From: Caprimulgus europaeus
Taxonomy: Eukaryota; Chordata; Aves; Caprimulgiformes; Caprimulgidae
Length of the DNA: 64,000 nucleotides
Direction: 5' to 3'
NCBI GenBank assembly: GCA_907165065.1
Contig: OU015524.1
Location: 38,755,295 to 38,819,294 of the forward strand
The notes under the pieces were generated by a model. That model worked only from the letters and a program-made list of their open reading frames with translations, searched no databases and was not told where the DNA came from. The translations under genes were made by a program, and so were the position numbers. Of the stretch, positions 12,189 to 22,810 are shown piece after piece; the first letter of the stretch is position 1, and each line of letters opens with the position of its first letter.

Positions 12189-12485
12189 GCAATCAAACAG
12201 GACTTCAGGGCACTGGGGCGATGGGTTGAAAGACTGGGAGCACAGGTAGTGTTTTCCTCAATCTCTTCAGTGGCAGGAAAGAATACTGAAAGGAACAGGA
12301 AAACACACTTGATTAACACATGGCTCAGAGGCTGGTGCCACAGACAGAGTTTTGGTTTCTTTGATCATTGGGAGGTTTACACGGCACCGGGTCTGGTGGC
12401 AACAGATGGGTTTCAACTGTCTCAAAGGGGGAATAGGATTCTGGCTCATGAGCTGGTGGGGCTCATTGAGAGGGCTTTAAACTAG
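12189..12485 (+). pseudogene. CR1 ORF1 protein C-terminal fragment (broken)
   Basis: From GCA at 12189 the frame stays open for 98 codons to a stop at 12483-12485. The first ATG in it (12249) is internal to the homologous region and is not a real start. The translation includes DFRALGRWVERLGAQVVFSS, then NRKTHLINTWLRGWC, then GFFDH, LSQRGNRILAHEL and a terminal ALN. This is the C-terminal half of the CR1 ORF1 protein, an esterase-like/RNA-binding accessory protein of the retroposon. The N-terminal half is absent, so the fragment is non-functional. Confidence 0.88.
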
Positions 12486-12540
12486 ATTTGAAGGGGGGGC
12501 TGATAAAACAAGGCTCAGTAGAGATGAGACCAGGGGCAGT

Positions 12541-12694
12541 ATGCCAATGTTGGAGGTGAAATCTGTAGCCCAGCTCAAGTGCATCTACACCAATGCACAC
12601 AGCATGGGCAATAAGCAGGAGGAGCTGGAAGCCACTGTGCAGCAGGGCAGCTATGACATAGTCGCAATCACAGAAACATGGTGGGATGACTCTC
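12541..12694 (+). pseudogene. CR1 ORF2 endonuclease N-terminal fragment (broken)
   Basis: The frame from ATG 12541 gives LKCIYTNAHSMGNKQEELEA, then YDIVAITETWWDDS. This is the start of the apurinic-endonuclease-like domain of CR1 ORF2. The asparagine in the YTNA motif and the first glutamate of ITETWW correspond to the metal-binding and catalytic face of this nuclease family. Homology ends at about 12694. The frame runs on to 12753 in unrelated sequence. No reverse transcriptase follows on this strand, so the protein is dead. Confidence 0.88.
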
Positions 12695-12749
12695 AGGATC
12701 AGATCAGCCATTGCTTTGTCTGGACGAGCCTTTCTAAGAACAGAAGCTC

Positions 12750-13500
12750 TTAACCTGTTTGACAAGGTGTTCCAGAACAGCTAGGGAACATGCTTTTCTA
12801 GCTGCCCAACCTGAACCTTTGAAGCTGCAGTGTAACTTGCAGTTGTTATCCTTGTTGTGATGTCTGGTGCTACCAAGAGGAGTTTAGTGGTGGTGTAGTA
12901 ATAATTACCCTTCAAATAGTTGTAAGCAGTTATTATATCACCCTGTGATCTCCTCTTCACCAAACTTACCATGCCCAGCTCCCTCAGCCTGTCTGCATAG
13001 TGTGTATGTGTTTTAGGTACCTTACCTTGGTGGCCCTTTGCTGGACCTTTCGCACTTTCTCTGCATCCCTCTAGAACTGAAGGTCTCCCAGGGCTGCCTC
13101 ACCACTTGTTTCCCTTGATCTGCTGCCACAGTCAATCTAACATGATTCAGTGTGCAATTTGTTTTGTTTGAAGTGAGTCTCTGGTGTCTATTGCAATATC
13201 ACAGGCATTTTCTTAAGGGCTTCTGCTTGGTAAGGTATTTCCTAGCCTGTATCGATGTATGGAGTTATTTCACCCCAGTTGCAGAATTCTACATTTTTCC
13301 CTATTGGAGACGATGACAGTTCTGTGGGTCAGTCCTCAAACTGAAGTCCTTCTGGACTGAGGCTTTGGCATTCACCATGTCAGCTACTCTCCCTCCCTAG
13401 CTGAGTGCTGTCTGTAAGTTTGCCGAGTCTATTAACCTCCTATCTGAGTGAAGGTCATTCTGTAAAAGCCTACTGATAAAGTCCATCCTGTTATTTTTAT
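12750..13500 (-). mobile_element. CR1 LINE fragment, antisense, old: ORF2 reverse-transcriptase C-terminal region
   Basis: On the minus strand the frame 12972-12781 contains VKRRSQGDIITAYNYLKG, matching the conserved CR1 ORF2 block [19 protein letters not shown]. Further upstream on minus (about 13020-13075) come traces of the VQQRATK block. On the plus strand, 13235-13320 reads as the reverse complement of the CR1 segment around CTGTACTGGTGCATGGGGTT and CCCCAGGTGCAGGACTCTGCA. The part at 13385-13450 resembles the antisense of the ATCAGCAAACTTGCTGAG block. An internal deletion, many substitutions and several frameshifts make it much older than the copy at 28742. The 3' tip is missing near 12700-12750. 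Confidence 0.75.
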
Positions 13501-13831
13501 TTTGATAGCCCCCTAAAATTTTCAGCAATGCTTTTAGGAGGAAAAACCTCCATTATATGTAATATTATACTCCTACTTTTCTAAAGAGAAGAAAGGACTC
13601 AATTAATATAAAGTAGCATCTGGTATTTTATTTCTTATGCAGAGATGATGTAGATATATTTAGGTTAATATATGAAATTTTATAATCTTCCTCCCCCTGC
13701 CCCCCCAAGCACATTTTCTGTTGTATTTATTTCACTGGCTAATATGAACACTCTACTGTGTCTCTAGGTTTAGATATAATTTATCATGGTTTTGAACAAG
13801 GAATGTTTGATTTGTGACAAAGCAATGTGAT
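13501..13831. other. Unique AT-rich sequence within the CR1 cluster
   Basis: No gene or repeat is recognised apart from a C-rich run at about 13690-13707. It separates the antisense CR1 piece from the sense CR1 tip. Confidence 0.5.
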
Positions 13832-13884
13832 GTACTAGATAATCTTTAAGGTCCCTTCCAACCCTAACCATTCTATGATTCTGT
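13832..13884 (+). mobile_element. CR1 LINE 3' tip, sense
   Basis: The segment ACTAGATAATCTTTAAGG followed by TCCCTTCCAACCCTAACC and ATTCTATGATTCTGTG is a near-perfect CR1 3' end, including two units of the 8-bp terminal repeat. It is either a severely 5'-truncated insertion or the distal end of the sense CR1 at 12182-12696, separated by an internal rearrangement. Confidence 0.85.
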
Positions 13885-15756
13885 GTATGTTAAGAAAGTG
13901 TTTTCAGGTTAGACTCTAAGTCTCTTCTACGCGAGAAATGCCAGCATCACATTTGGCCTTCTAGAATCTTTATGAAACATGTTAACTTAGTTCCACGTAT
14001 TTGTGTGAGTTTGTATTACTTCAGGCACTGTTTAACAATTTTAGTCTGAGTCAGGGACACTGGCTGTGTCCCTTTGAGCTATTGTTTATCTTACATGCTA
14101 GCCTCAACCCAGACACGCATTTATTAAATCTTTATATTTGCAAATTTTAATTTAAGTCAGGGAAGAAAACCCTGGCAAAACATGAAAAGCTGCCTTGATT
14201 TAATGTACTTGTTGTTCTGGTGTGTTTTTTGTTTAACTGTCATTATTTGAACCCATTAACTATACGACCAGTGGTTCCAGCTCTCAGTTTATGAGCTAGA
14301 GAATGGATACTGCAGTAACATAGCCATTATTATGAAATAAAGTTGGGGTTTTTTACAAGTTAAGAACTGGTGCTTTGCAACTGAAAAAATGGTTCTTGTA
14401 TATCATGAGCATGTTAATGGAGCTGGAGGGAAGAGGAAGGTCTACAGAAATTGAGAGGACGCCCTTCAAGGCTCTCTGCAGGAATTCGTGGAACTAAGCT
14501 TACTGACAGTCCCATGTTCCCTCTTCCTGGTGATTGCTGGGTCCACCTGGACAGCTAAGGAAGCTTTTCGACATGCATTTGACTCAGGTCATCACTTGAG
14601 TTGACTAACCTTGGCTGAAGAAAAGCTTCTGTGCCAGGGTGGATTTTGTGACAGGAGTCTCCTTTAATTTTAGTTAAAGATCATGGACTTCCATTAACCT
14701 CATCATAAGAATGAACAAATCTGGTTCATTTCACCCTTAAATTCATCTAGATTTCCTTATGTGTTCAACACAAATTACCATGAATACAATGCTAAACAAG
14801 GAATGCATTTATCAAAGACTCTCCAAGAAATATAGCATACTGTGTAAGGAATTGTTTGCTGCCAGTATATCAAGCCACAGTAATGGAGACTGTGTATAAG
14901 GCTCTACAATAATGTTAAAAAAAAGGAACAATATTACAACCCAGTTTACCTCCTAGACCTAAAAATTCATGATTGCTTCTACAGGAAACTGGATTACAAT
15001 TTATACATACGTGATTTAAATACTCAGTGTGTTTACTGTCCAGTACTTTATGCATTTTGTTTATGCTTTTTGTTAAAAGAAAAACCTAACATGAGAATTT
15101 TATTATGATTGAAGACTGCAAGTTGAACCAGATGGCACTAATTATCCTTGAGAGAGTCTGCTTTCATCGTACATGGCAAAGTTGTAAAAACCCAAACCAC
15201 CCGAAGAACATACTGTGTCTTGCCTGGCTACTGAAATCAACAGAAACAGCTATTATTCTGTTAGCTTAGACTGTGCATTGTTTGTTTCCACCAAAGGTAA
15301 CCTCCCATCCTTGCTTTAGAGAAGGAAGTAGAATGGGTCGGTATTTGGTCAGAAAAGCAGCATTCGGTTTAGATGATTTCTCACATTAATCCCTCTGCCT
15401 ATGGCTTCTTAGAGCTACACAAAATCATTGAGAAAATAACAGCATGTGGGCTCTGATGGTAACAGGTTTTGACAGCAAAGCTTCAAACGAAGAGAAGGGG
15501 AGCAAGCAGGAAGAGCCATTACAACAGGGAAAGATTTGCCCCATTAACCTTGCATGGGCAATAGATAGATGGCTGGAGCTCAGCGTTCCTTCACCTGTAA
15601 GCTTTGCAGTCATAGCTGCTGCTTTGAGGGCTAAGGTCAAAATCCATGTGGCTTCCCTTTGCTTGTGTGGACAGCTAAAGGATAGTCCTGGCTGTGAAGA
15701 CAGCATACTTGCTGCTTGATGGCAGTCTGTGGTGGGCTGGTTTCATACTCACAGCC

Positions 15757-15782
15757 CTGTGACACTGCTGGCAGTGTCACAG
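15757..15782. repeat. Perfect 12-bp inverted repeat
   Basis: CTGTGACACTGC (15757-15768) is followed after TG by its exact reverse complement (15771-15782). It could form a hairpin or cruciform. No transposon termini or gene context explain it. Confidence 0.85.
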
Positions 15783-17525
15783 CATTTTGTTTTTATTTTA
15801 TTATGCTGAAAGGATTTACTATGTGGATTTATTCATTAGATTGATGTTTTTAAGTTGAAACCATGTATGTTAATACAATGTTTGAGTTTGGTAACTTCTA
15901 TATTTTTTTAGGCATTTCTAATTAAACACAGACAAACTGCATTCAGCTAAAAGTTTGTTGATTCCATACAAACTAAAAATGTAAATCAAACCAGCTTCTT
16001 TTGCATATTCATCAGATTCCAAATACCAGTGTTTTCAAACTCTAGCCACTTATGATGAGCTTCTGAAAACCAGTGTTTGTAACAGAAGCCACATTTTAAA
16101 GTAAAAGGCAGATCTGTTATCTCTCTTACAGAGTCTCCACAAAAGATCACTGAATAGTTTAGCTTTATACCAACATAAGTGGGGCAGTGTATTAGCCTTA
16201 GAGAAGACCAGCTTGATACCTCATGGAAAATATTGAGATATCATAGAATGAGTCATTTCTTTTGGCTAAATGCATACATGTCCATCACAAGGTTAAATCC
16301 TATCCTAGGATTTTTCAGTCCCACTGAATCCAAAACAACACTGACCATATTGTTTCTAAATATAGTAGAATGAAGCTTCCCTTTAATGTGCCCCTTCATA
16401 ATAACATATAGTGTAAATGAGTTTAATTTTATTCTCAGTTACACCTGTACAGTCTCATAGAAAAATGTGTACTATTGCATTAAGGGGAAAAAAGGGGGGG
16501 AAAGGCACCTTTTTTCTCCCATTGGACATTTCTGGATATTCCCTCCAGAATGAAAAAGTCTTCCTTTACTCTCTCAAAAAAATCTCTTATTTGGTGATGG
16601 GCTTCTAATGTTGTTCTCGAGTGTATATGGAGAAGAACATAAGTTTACTATATAAATTGCATATTTTTGGTCTCTTCAAATAACATCTTTAGCTTGGAGG
16701 TTGTAGATTACTCCTTTCCATTGTCTCTGCTAATGGAAAAAGGCTGCAGATGTAGTGCTGAACAACAGCTGATATTCACTATCTTGTAGAAACGTGTACA
16801 GATTCACCTGACACTTATACAGAAGACGTAGTCAAACCTTTGCAGTGAACTTTTGTGTCCAAGGGCTGCTTCACTTTCCCTGGGTCAGTGGGGTGATTGA
16901 CAGCAGATGACTCTATCCTTCACAGTGCTGGTTAGGACCAAGTAATCCATTTCCCTTGGAGAGTCATTCCTTCTCTCAGGATGACATCTGTCTTACCAGC
17001 CTCTATCTGTGTATATTATACAATTCTCACTGTGACTGAGAAGCACCCACCTCTGCACTGACTGCTTTTTTAGGGCATTGAAATTGCTTAGCATTGAAAT
17101 ACTGCAAGAGCCACTGGAAAATTTGTCTGCTGGTGAGCTTGGTCAATAGCAATAGCCCTAGAGCCATCTTGAGCTGATGAAAGCAAGTCCTCCTGAAATT
17201 AAAAACAAATCCCACTGCCCTTCTTTTCTTCCATCAGTATAACTTAGAGCTCATTAGTATTTTGTTGATGTGTTGCTGCACATTTACTTTTGTAGTCCAA
17301 GCATGATGGGGCTGTAGCCCAGCTTGGGGATGTTAGCCGCAAGACCTCAGGGGACATACCTGATCCTCTGAGATTTCTAGATTTGCTAGAAAAACTCCAT
17401 CTGGATAAACATGTCTGTCTTAAGGATTACAGGGCAAGCGTTGCTGAGCTCCACTGTGGATTCTGCCAGCAGTCCTGCAGTAGGACACTGCAATCATTCT
17501 TGTCACAGCCGCAGGGATCCTTGTC

Positions 17526-17546
17526 ACAGCCAGCGCTGCTGGCTGT
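17526..17546. repeat. Short perfect inverted repeat
   Basis: ACAGCCAGC, spacer GCT, GCTGGCTGT. It sits in a GC-richer patch with several TTGTCACAGCC-like direct repeats (17498-17530). Confidence 0.8.
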
Positions 17547-20500
17547 CACAGTGCTGGAAAATAACCACAGCAGCCACAGCCTCTGCCAGCTCCATCTGGA
17601 ACAAGTCTGCACATGGACAGGGAGCACAAGCTCTGCATCCAGAAGTGTACGATCTGAAGTCATCAACGCAGCCCCAAAGAGGGTGTGCTCACCAGAAAGC
17701 ATTTGAGCTGACCAGTTATCACCTGCTATATCACATTATTGGTTTGAACATAACACTGGGCACTCAGACCCAGTTCAACCCCTGGGTGGGAGAGAACAGG
17801 CTTTCCTCAGGACAGCTCTGCCTCCGTGGGCACTGGTGAATCTGACCCATGAGGGAAGATTTAAAGACCTAAAGATACAGAACTTGTTTCAGTGATCACT
17901 TAGGGGACACAATAGCAGCAGAATAGAATTGAAGCATGGAAAAAATTTGCCCTGCTCTGTGTGTATAGACTACTTTTAAATACAAAGCTTGCCTTAGCCT
18001 ATCTGCAGCATTACTGAAGCACCTCTGTGCTTCTTCATGATACTTCTTCCTGCCACTTCTTTTACTTTGTACCTTTCCATCCTCCTTGTGGCTCTGGCAA
18101 GGTAAAGGGATATTAAGGAACAGCTATTAAACTTCCTAATATTATGCAGGTTCACTGTTTTTGATTCTGAATCCAGCTCCAGAGTTTTTTTAATCTTGAG
18201 AAATTGGAGAAGATAAAATCCGGTAAAACACATTTATAAATGTAAATGCCCAACACTGCATGCCCTTTACAATTTGCATCTTTCCTGCTGGCCCAGGAAT
18301 GATTATAAAGACTATTAAAAGGTACTTGAAGGTATATTAAGATCTTATGACTTTACGTAATGCATCACTGTTCCTAGACAAAGCTATAAAAAGTATTATT
18401 AAGTACAAAAAGCAATTCAATTCTAATGTCATTGGTAGTCCTTTGCTTTACTGACTGTAGTGTCCTATAAGACAAGTTTTATTAACCTCAGAAGTAAATG
18501 TCCTTAATGTGTGCCTGCACTGGATAGTTTATGGGGGTTTCACAGCTACGTGTGTGTGCCTGGTGATGTCCTGCTTTTATCCGTGCTTCCCTCAGTATTG
18601 TGATGCAGCGCTGCAAATCAGAATAGCAAAAAGTGTCTCTCAAGTATCAGCAGCTGTTGCGTACCAGCCACATTGGCCATGGATTTCACTGCTTGGAAAT
18701 GAACAATAAAAAGCAATCTTAACAATAAAAAGGTCTTCTGAGGTAGTATTTCTATATCTCTTTATCAAGAGAGTTTCATAGTATTTCCATTTCTCTCTTG
18801 GAAATAGAAGTGATTAAAAAAAGGGTATAGAATACTAGCAAGGTTTATATGTATATTATGGTAATTATGATAGGGAAGTGAATTCAGTTAATCTTCCCTG
18901 TGCATATTTTCATCTTATTCATAGGGGAATTGTTCTGATACTTCTTCCAAAGGATGTTTTCACTTTGAACCTCCTCTTTTTCCTTATGTGAGGACTAATG
19001 CAGCCAGTACTGCTGTTTAAATGTATGTTTGAGCCACTCTGAATTAATCCTGTGGTCCTTGGCAACAACTTCCCTTATCTTTCTGAGGTGCTATGAGAGT
19101 TTGATCTGAGGCACCATTAGTCGAATAGACATAACAATTGTGTTAGTTAATTAGAGACATCTAATGTATTTGCTGGACATCAGTTACTGCTTAATAGTGT
19201 AAATAGTTCAAGTCTGCGAATGTATTACAGTTGATGAAGAAGCTAGAAACTTGGCATTTTTCTTAAAGGCACATAGGCAAGTTTCCCATGTCCTCATCAC
19301 CATGGGAAGGGTCCCTGGTGGAAAGGTAGCTTGCCTTCTGGATTAGGTTTACCCATGTGTTTGGTATAATTTACACAACTTCCAAGCTACAGTCACCCTT
19401 TGAATTCTCTGTGGGCAATTACATTGTGCTAGGCTCAAACTGGGAATCTCTGCTCAGGCTACATTTGTCTTACTTTGCCAGAGAAGTGCGTTGGTGACTG
19501 CTGCTATGTATGATACTTAAGAATAATATAGTACTTAGGTATAGTAACTGGATCTGTGTGTCAGTGTGGCAAGTTCAGTATATTGTGGTTTCAAACTTCT
19601 TCACAGGTATACTAGGATTTTTTTCAACTTTTTTTTTTTTCCTGTGGAGCTATATTAATTACCAAATTTAATTTATTTTTAAACTATTTTTAAATTTGCT
19701 GATGTTACTTTATTTTCTTGCATCTATTTGGCTGTTGCCAGAACCATTTCCAAATAACAACAACATAATTTAGTGGAGGAAATCAGCTCAGCTGGACTAT
19801 GAAAGCTTTATTAAAAGGGCTGCTGTCTGCATGCAGTGAATATTTAATCATTGCCTTTATTTTTTGCTCTAATTTTCAATTCAGTGTATTTTAAAGGTTC
19901 TAATTATATATTTAAAAATGACAACGATATGGTCTTTTCCTCTTTCTCTTTAATTTTCCTAAAATAGTCTAATTTTAATTTTTCACTGAAAACTGTCTTT
20001 TACTGTTTTCAAGTTGGTTTTAGAATCCTCCAGAGTCTCAGAATTTATATTATGTTCAGCGTTTGTAGATCTAGAAAACTACTGTCTCAGACCTTAATGC
20101 TGTGAAATTCAATAGACATTTTGCCTTTGAGTTTAATAATGCTAGGATTTACACATTTATGTTTGAGCAGGTTAAGTTCATGATAAAGCAAGATTTTTAC
20201 TGAAAATTATGTAATTTTTAGGAATTTTCATTAGTACCCACTTGTGAATACTCAAAGCAGGTTTTTTTAGCCCTAGTTAATTTATGGATTACTAGGAAAT
20301 AACATTACTTGATTTAACAACTTAGGAATTTCAAATTTTATTAGACGTGATGTGATTTTAAAATGTATTTTTAATACTTAGCATCTCATACAAGTAGCAG
20401 GTATAATGTTTATACAGCATTAGTAGAAAAAGGATGCTTCAGGAATTTTCTGTTAATTGTTTTGAGCTGTCTTTTCTCTCTTTTATTTCATCTGAGGATA

Positions 20501-22120
20501 AAATTTTAGTTCCAGTCATTATTTTACTGAGAACTCCATAAGTTATTACACAAATAATATAGGTAGGGTTTTTTTTATGTTAGAAGTTCAAAGATTAAAC
20601 TAAGCTCCCTTAGAAGAAGGTAAGATGTCTAAATTCAAACAACCTTTTGTTCTGCAGTATGTGAGATCTTAACAACACCAGCATTCACAGTGGCCTTTTG
20701 TTCATCCATGACCTAGTAAACTGTACAAATAAAAAATCAATACACTGAGCTACAAATGGCAATTAAATTATCAGATTCCCAAAACATTTACTATTTAATT
20801 CCTACTATTGAGATTATCCTGACTGAGTAACTCCAAACAATTAGCAAACATTGTATTAATCAGAAAGTGTTTGCAGGGACTTAAGTGGTGATGTTCTTAA
20901 GTTGCTGAACTGATTCTCACTTGCAGGCACAGTTGGTTATTTATATCCATGGACAACATTACACAAGTTGGCGAGAGCACGAGCAGATGAATTTCACAGT
21001 TTCTGTTTCTTGATGGTGCATCCTACATGACAAAAAGGCAGTGTTTTGTTGTTGCTTTTTGTGAATCATTTGCAAGAAGAAAATTTTAGGACACAGATGA
21101 AGGAGATATGTTATCAGTCAGTGTCAATGTATATGGCTCTTGAATTGTTTTGTTTGTCTCCATCTAAATCCCATTCATCACAAAAACAGTCTATCAGTAC
21201 TTGTTCTATAGAGTTAGCCAAGTTGAAGACTCACTAGAAATACTGTTTTTTTATTTCCAGATATCTCTTTGAGATGAAAGTTGGCCAGTTTTAAGATTTG
21301 ACCCTTATACATTTTAAGATAAATAATTGGAAATTACCAATAGCTGAAGCAAACTTGTAATCCTTTCTTCTGTGAATAATCTGCACCCATAGAAGTGTCA
21401 GCTTCAGCCAGGTGAGGGTCATAGAGTTACTCCATATTTGTTAGAGGACTTTGTGTATGAGCTCAGGCTGTTTGCTGTTCCTGAAGACTATGTGGTGCAG
21501 CTGAGAGGCTGGGAGTGTGAAGATGACTGTAATCCTCCAGCCTTACTCTGTTCAGGTCATGTTTTATATTGGCTGAGTGAGGGCCAAGAGGTTAATAGAG
21601 ATTCTAGGTTTAATGCATTTTTCCTATTCAGATTCTGCAGGTTCTGAGTGTTATTGTTGTAGCTCTTGAGAAAGCAAAGCTTTACTCATCCAGCAGTGGT
21701 TTCACCTGCGTACTGAGACATCCTTTACATCAGAGCAGTAGCAAAAGGTTACCTGCCTTCACTGGTTGGCCAGGTGCAGGACTTCTACAGTGAATACCAG
21801 GTGGCTGCTAAAAATAATTAAAAAACGTATGTGAGGAGTAGAATGGGTTTTAAAGATGCTGAGCTAAATTGTACGTAACATTGCACAAATGCATAGCTAC
21901 CTTCACAGCATAAAATTTGCAACATCAAAATAAAAGCCACGGTTTGCTAGGAAACTAGGAGGCTGATTATTGATTTGCTTCTATTATGGGTATTTATGCT
22001 TATACCTCTGGGTCACTGGTAGCTCTGGCAAGTTTTTAGTATTATGGAACTGAATCAATAATTGCTTATTTACTGCTTATAATTAATTCAAATTCAGGGA
22101 GCACAAGTTTTGTTGGGGGT

Positions 22121-22142
22121 TTTTTGTTTGTTTGTTTGTTTT
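22121..22142. repeat. (TTTG)n simple repeat
   Basis: Four units of GTTT follow a G run and T run. It is a short microsatellite. Confidence 0.75.
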
Positions 22143-22303
22143 CTTTCCCTATGCATGAGGTTTTTTTATAATTTGGCACTTAACAGAATTAAAATTGATC
22201 CTGCTGTGAAAAGATGCTGGTATTAGCAGCTGCTGATGGTCCTGAAAAACAAAAGTTGTCAATACTGCTTGTAACTCTTAATCGGATCTATTTGGAGAAT
22301 GGA

Positions 22304-22373
22304 ACATCCTCTTCCTTCAAAATTCAACCTTGGTATTTACATCCTCTTCCTTCAAAATTCAACCTTGGTATTT
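22304..22373. repeat. Two-copy tandem duplication, 35-bp unit
   Basis: The unit beginning ACATCCTCTTCCTTCAAAAT occurs at 22304-22338 and again, apparently identical, at 22339-22373. Lack of divergence points to a recent duplication or one still polymorphic in copy number. The overlapping 95-codon frame (22299-22586) gains its start from this repeat and is not considered coding. Confidence 0.9.
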
Positions 22374-22639
22374 TTTATCCATATTGAAGTCAAAGTGTTA
22401 TGGAAAAGACATTTGAAAATTTCTAAATGCATGGACTTCACAGAAGGTCTGTACCATGTTAAACTTTGTAACAGTAATGATTCAATTGAACATTTTTCTG
22501 TTTATTTCATCTGTTATAATAATTCAAGCTGTATTGTGTGTTCATTTTGTGTAGAGAAATATTATATATGCCAGGGTGTGTTGTGATGCTGTTGCTGTGA
22601 AAAGCATTGAATTTATACATACATTTGACAGAATCAATC
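22374..22639. other. Unique non-coding sequence
   Basis: Nothing recognisable lies between the 35-bp duplication and the CR1 fragment. Confidence 0.5.
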
Positions 22640-22810
22640 AGAGAATCATAGAGTACTTCAGGACTGAAGGGGATCTCTGGATCAGAGGAGTAGATCTCTG
22701 GACCAGAAGTCATCTAGTGGTATCTACTCTCAAAGCAGGGCCAGGGAACTCCAGTTGCCCAGGGACTTGCCCAGGTGAGATATCTTCAGTGATGGAGATT
22801 CTACATTTGT
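22640..22810 (-). mobile_element. CR1 LINE 3' fragment, antisense, decayed
   Basis: On plus it starts AGAGAATCATAGAG, then GGGATCTCTGGATCA, then GTCATCTAGTGG, CTCAAAGCAGGGCCAG, GTTGCCCAGGGACT, and ends GATGGAGATTCTACA. This order matches the reverse complement of a CR1 3' end, whose usual antisense reading is AATCATAGAATC, GGATCTCTGGAGATCATCTAG, CTCAAAGCAGGG, GTTGCCCAGGGC and GATGGAGACTCCACA. It holds an internal 21-bp duplication of the GATCTCTGG segment. It is older than the 28742 copy. Confidence 0.8.

Larger units (their letters stand above)
12182..12696 (+). mobile_element. CR1 LINE fragment, sense: ORF1 C-terminus and ORF2 N-terminus
   Basis: Two separate open frames in this fragment match different CR1 proteins in the correct order, separated by about 55 bases, as at the natural ORF1/ORF2 junction. 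The element is truncated on both sides: the 5' part of ORF1 is missing, and homology stops just after the ORF2 motif ITETWWDDS. Most avian CR1 copies keep only the last few hundred bases, so this piece from far upstream is unusual. The next 800 bases hold an antisense CR1 piece. Confidence 0.9.
13885..22303. other. Unique non-coding sequence, about 8.4 kb
   Basis: No gene is recognised. Open frames such as 17411-17839 plus (142 codons), 17383-17706 plus and 17427-17702 minus all overlap one GC-richer patch on both strands and share no domain with a known family. Paired frames at 15425-15706 minus and 15444-15719 plus behave the same way. Small perfect palindromes occur at 15757-15782 and 17526-17546. 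AT-rich blocks near 19780-19930 could be conserved non-coding DNA. No interspersed repeat is evident. Confidence 0.5.

Noticed and set aside
16235-16290. CR1-like words ATCATAGAATGAG
   Set aside because: Only the first about 12 bases fit a CR1 antisense start. The following sequence does not continue the match.
17383-17839. Overlapping open frames of 91-142 codons on both strands
   Set aside because: All share one GC-richer patch, where stops are rarer. Simultaneous openness on both strands points to composition.
22304-22373. CRISPR-like repeat
   Set aside because: There are only two abutting units with no spacers, in a eukaryotic genome. It is a simple tandem duplication.
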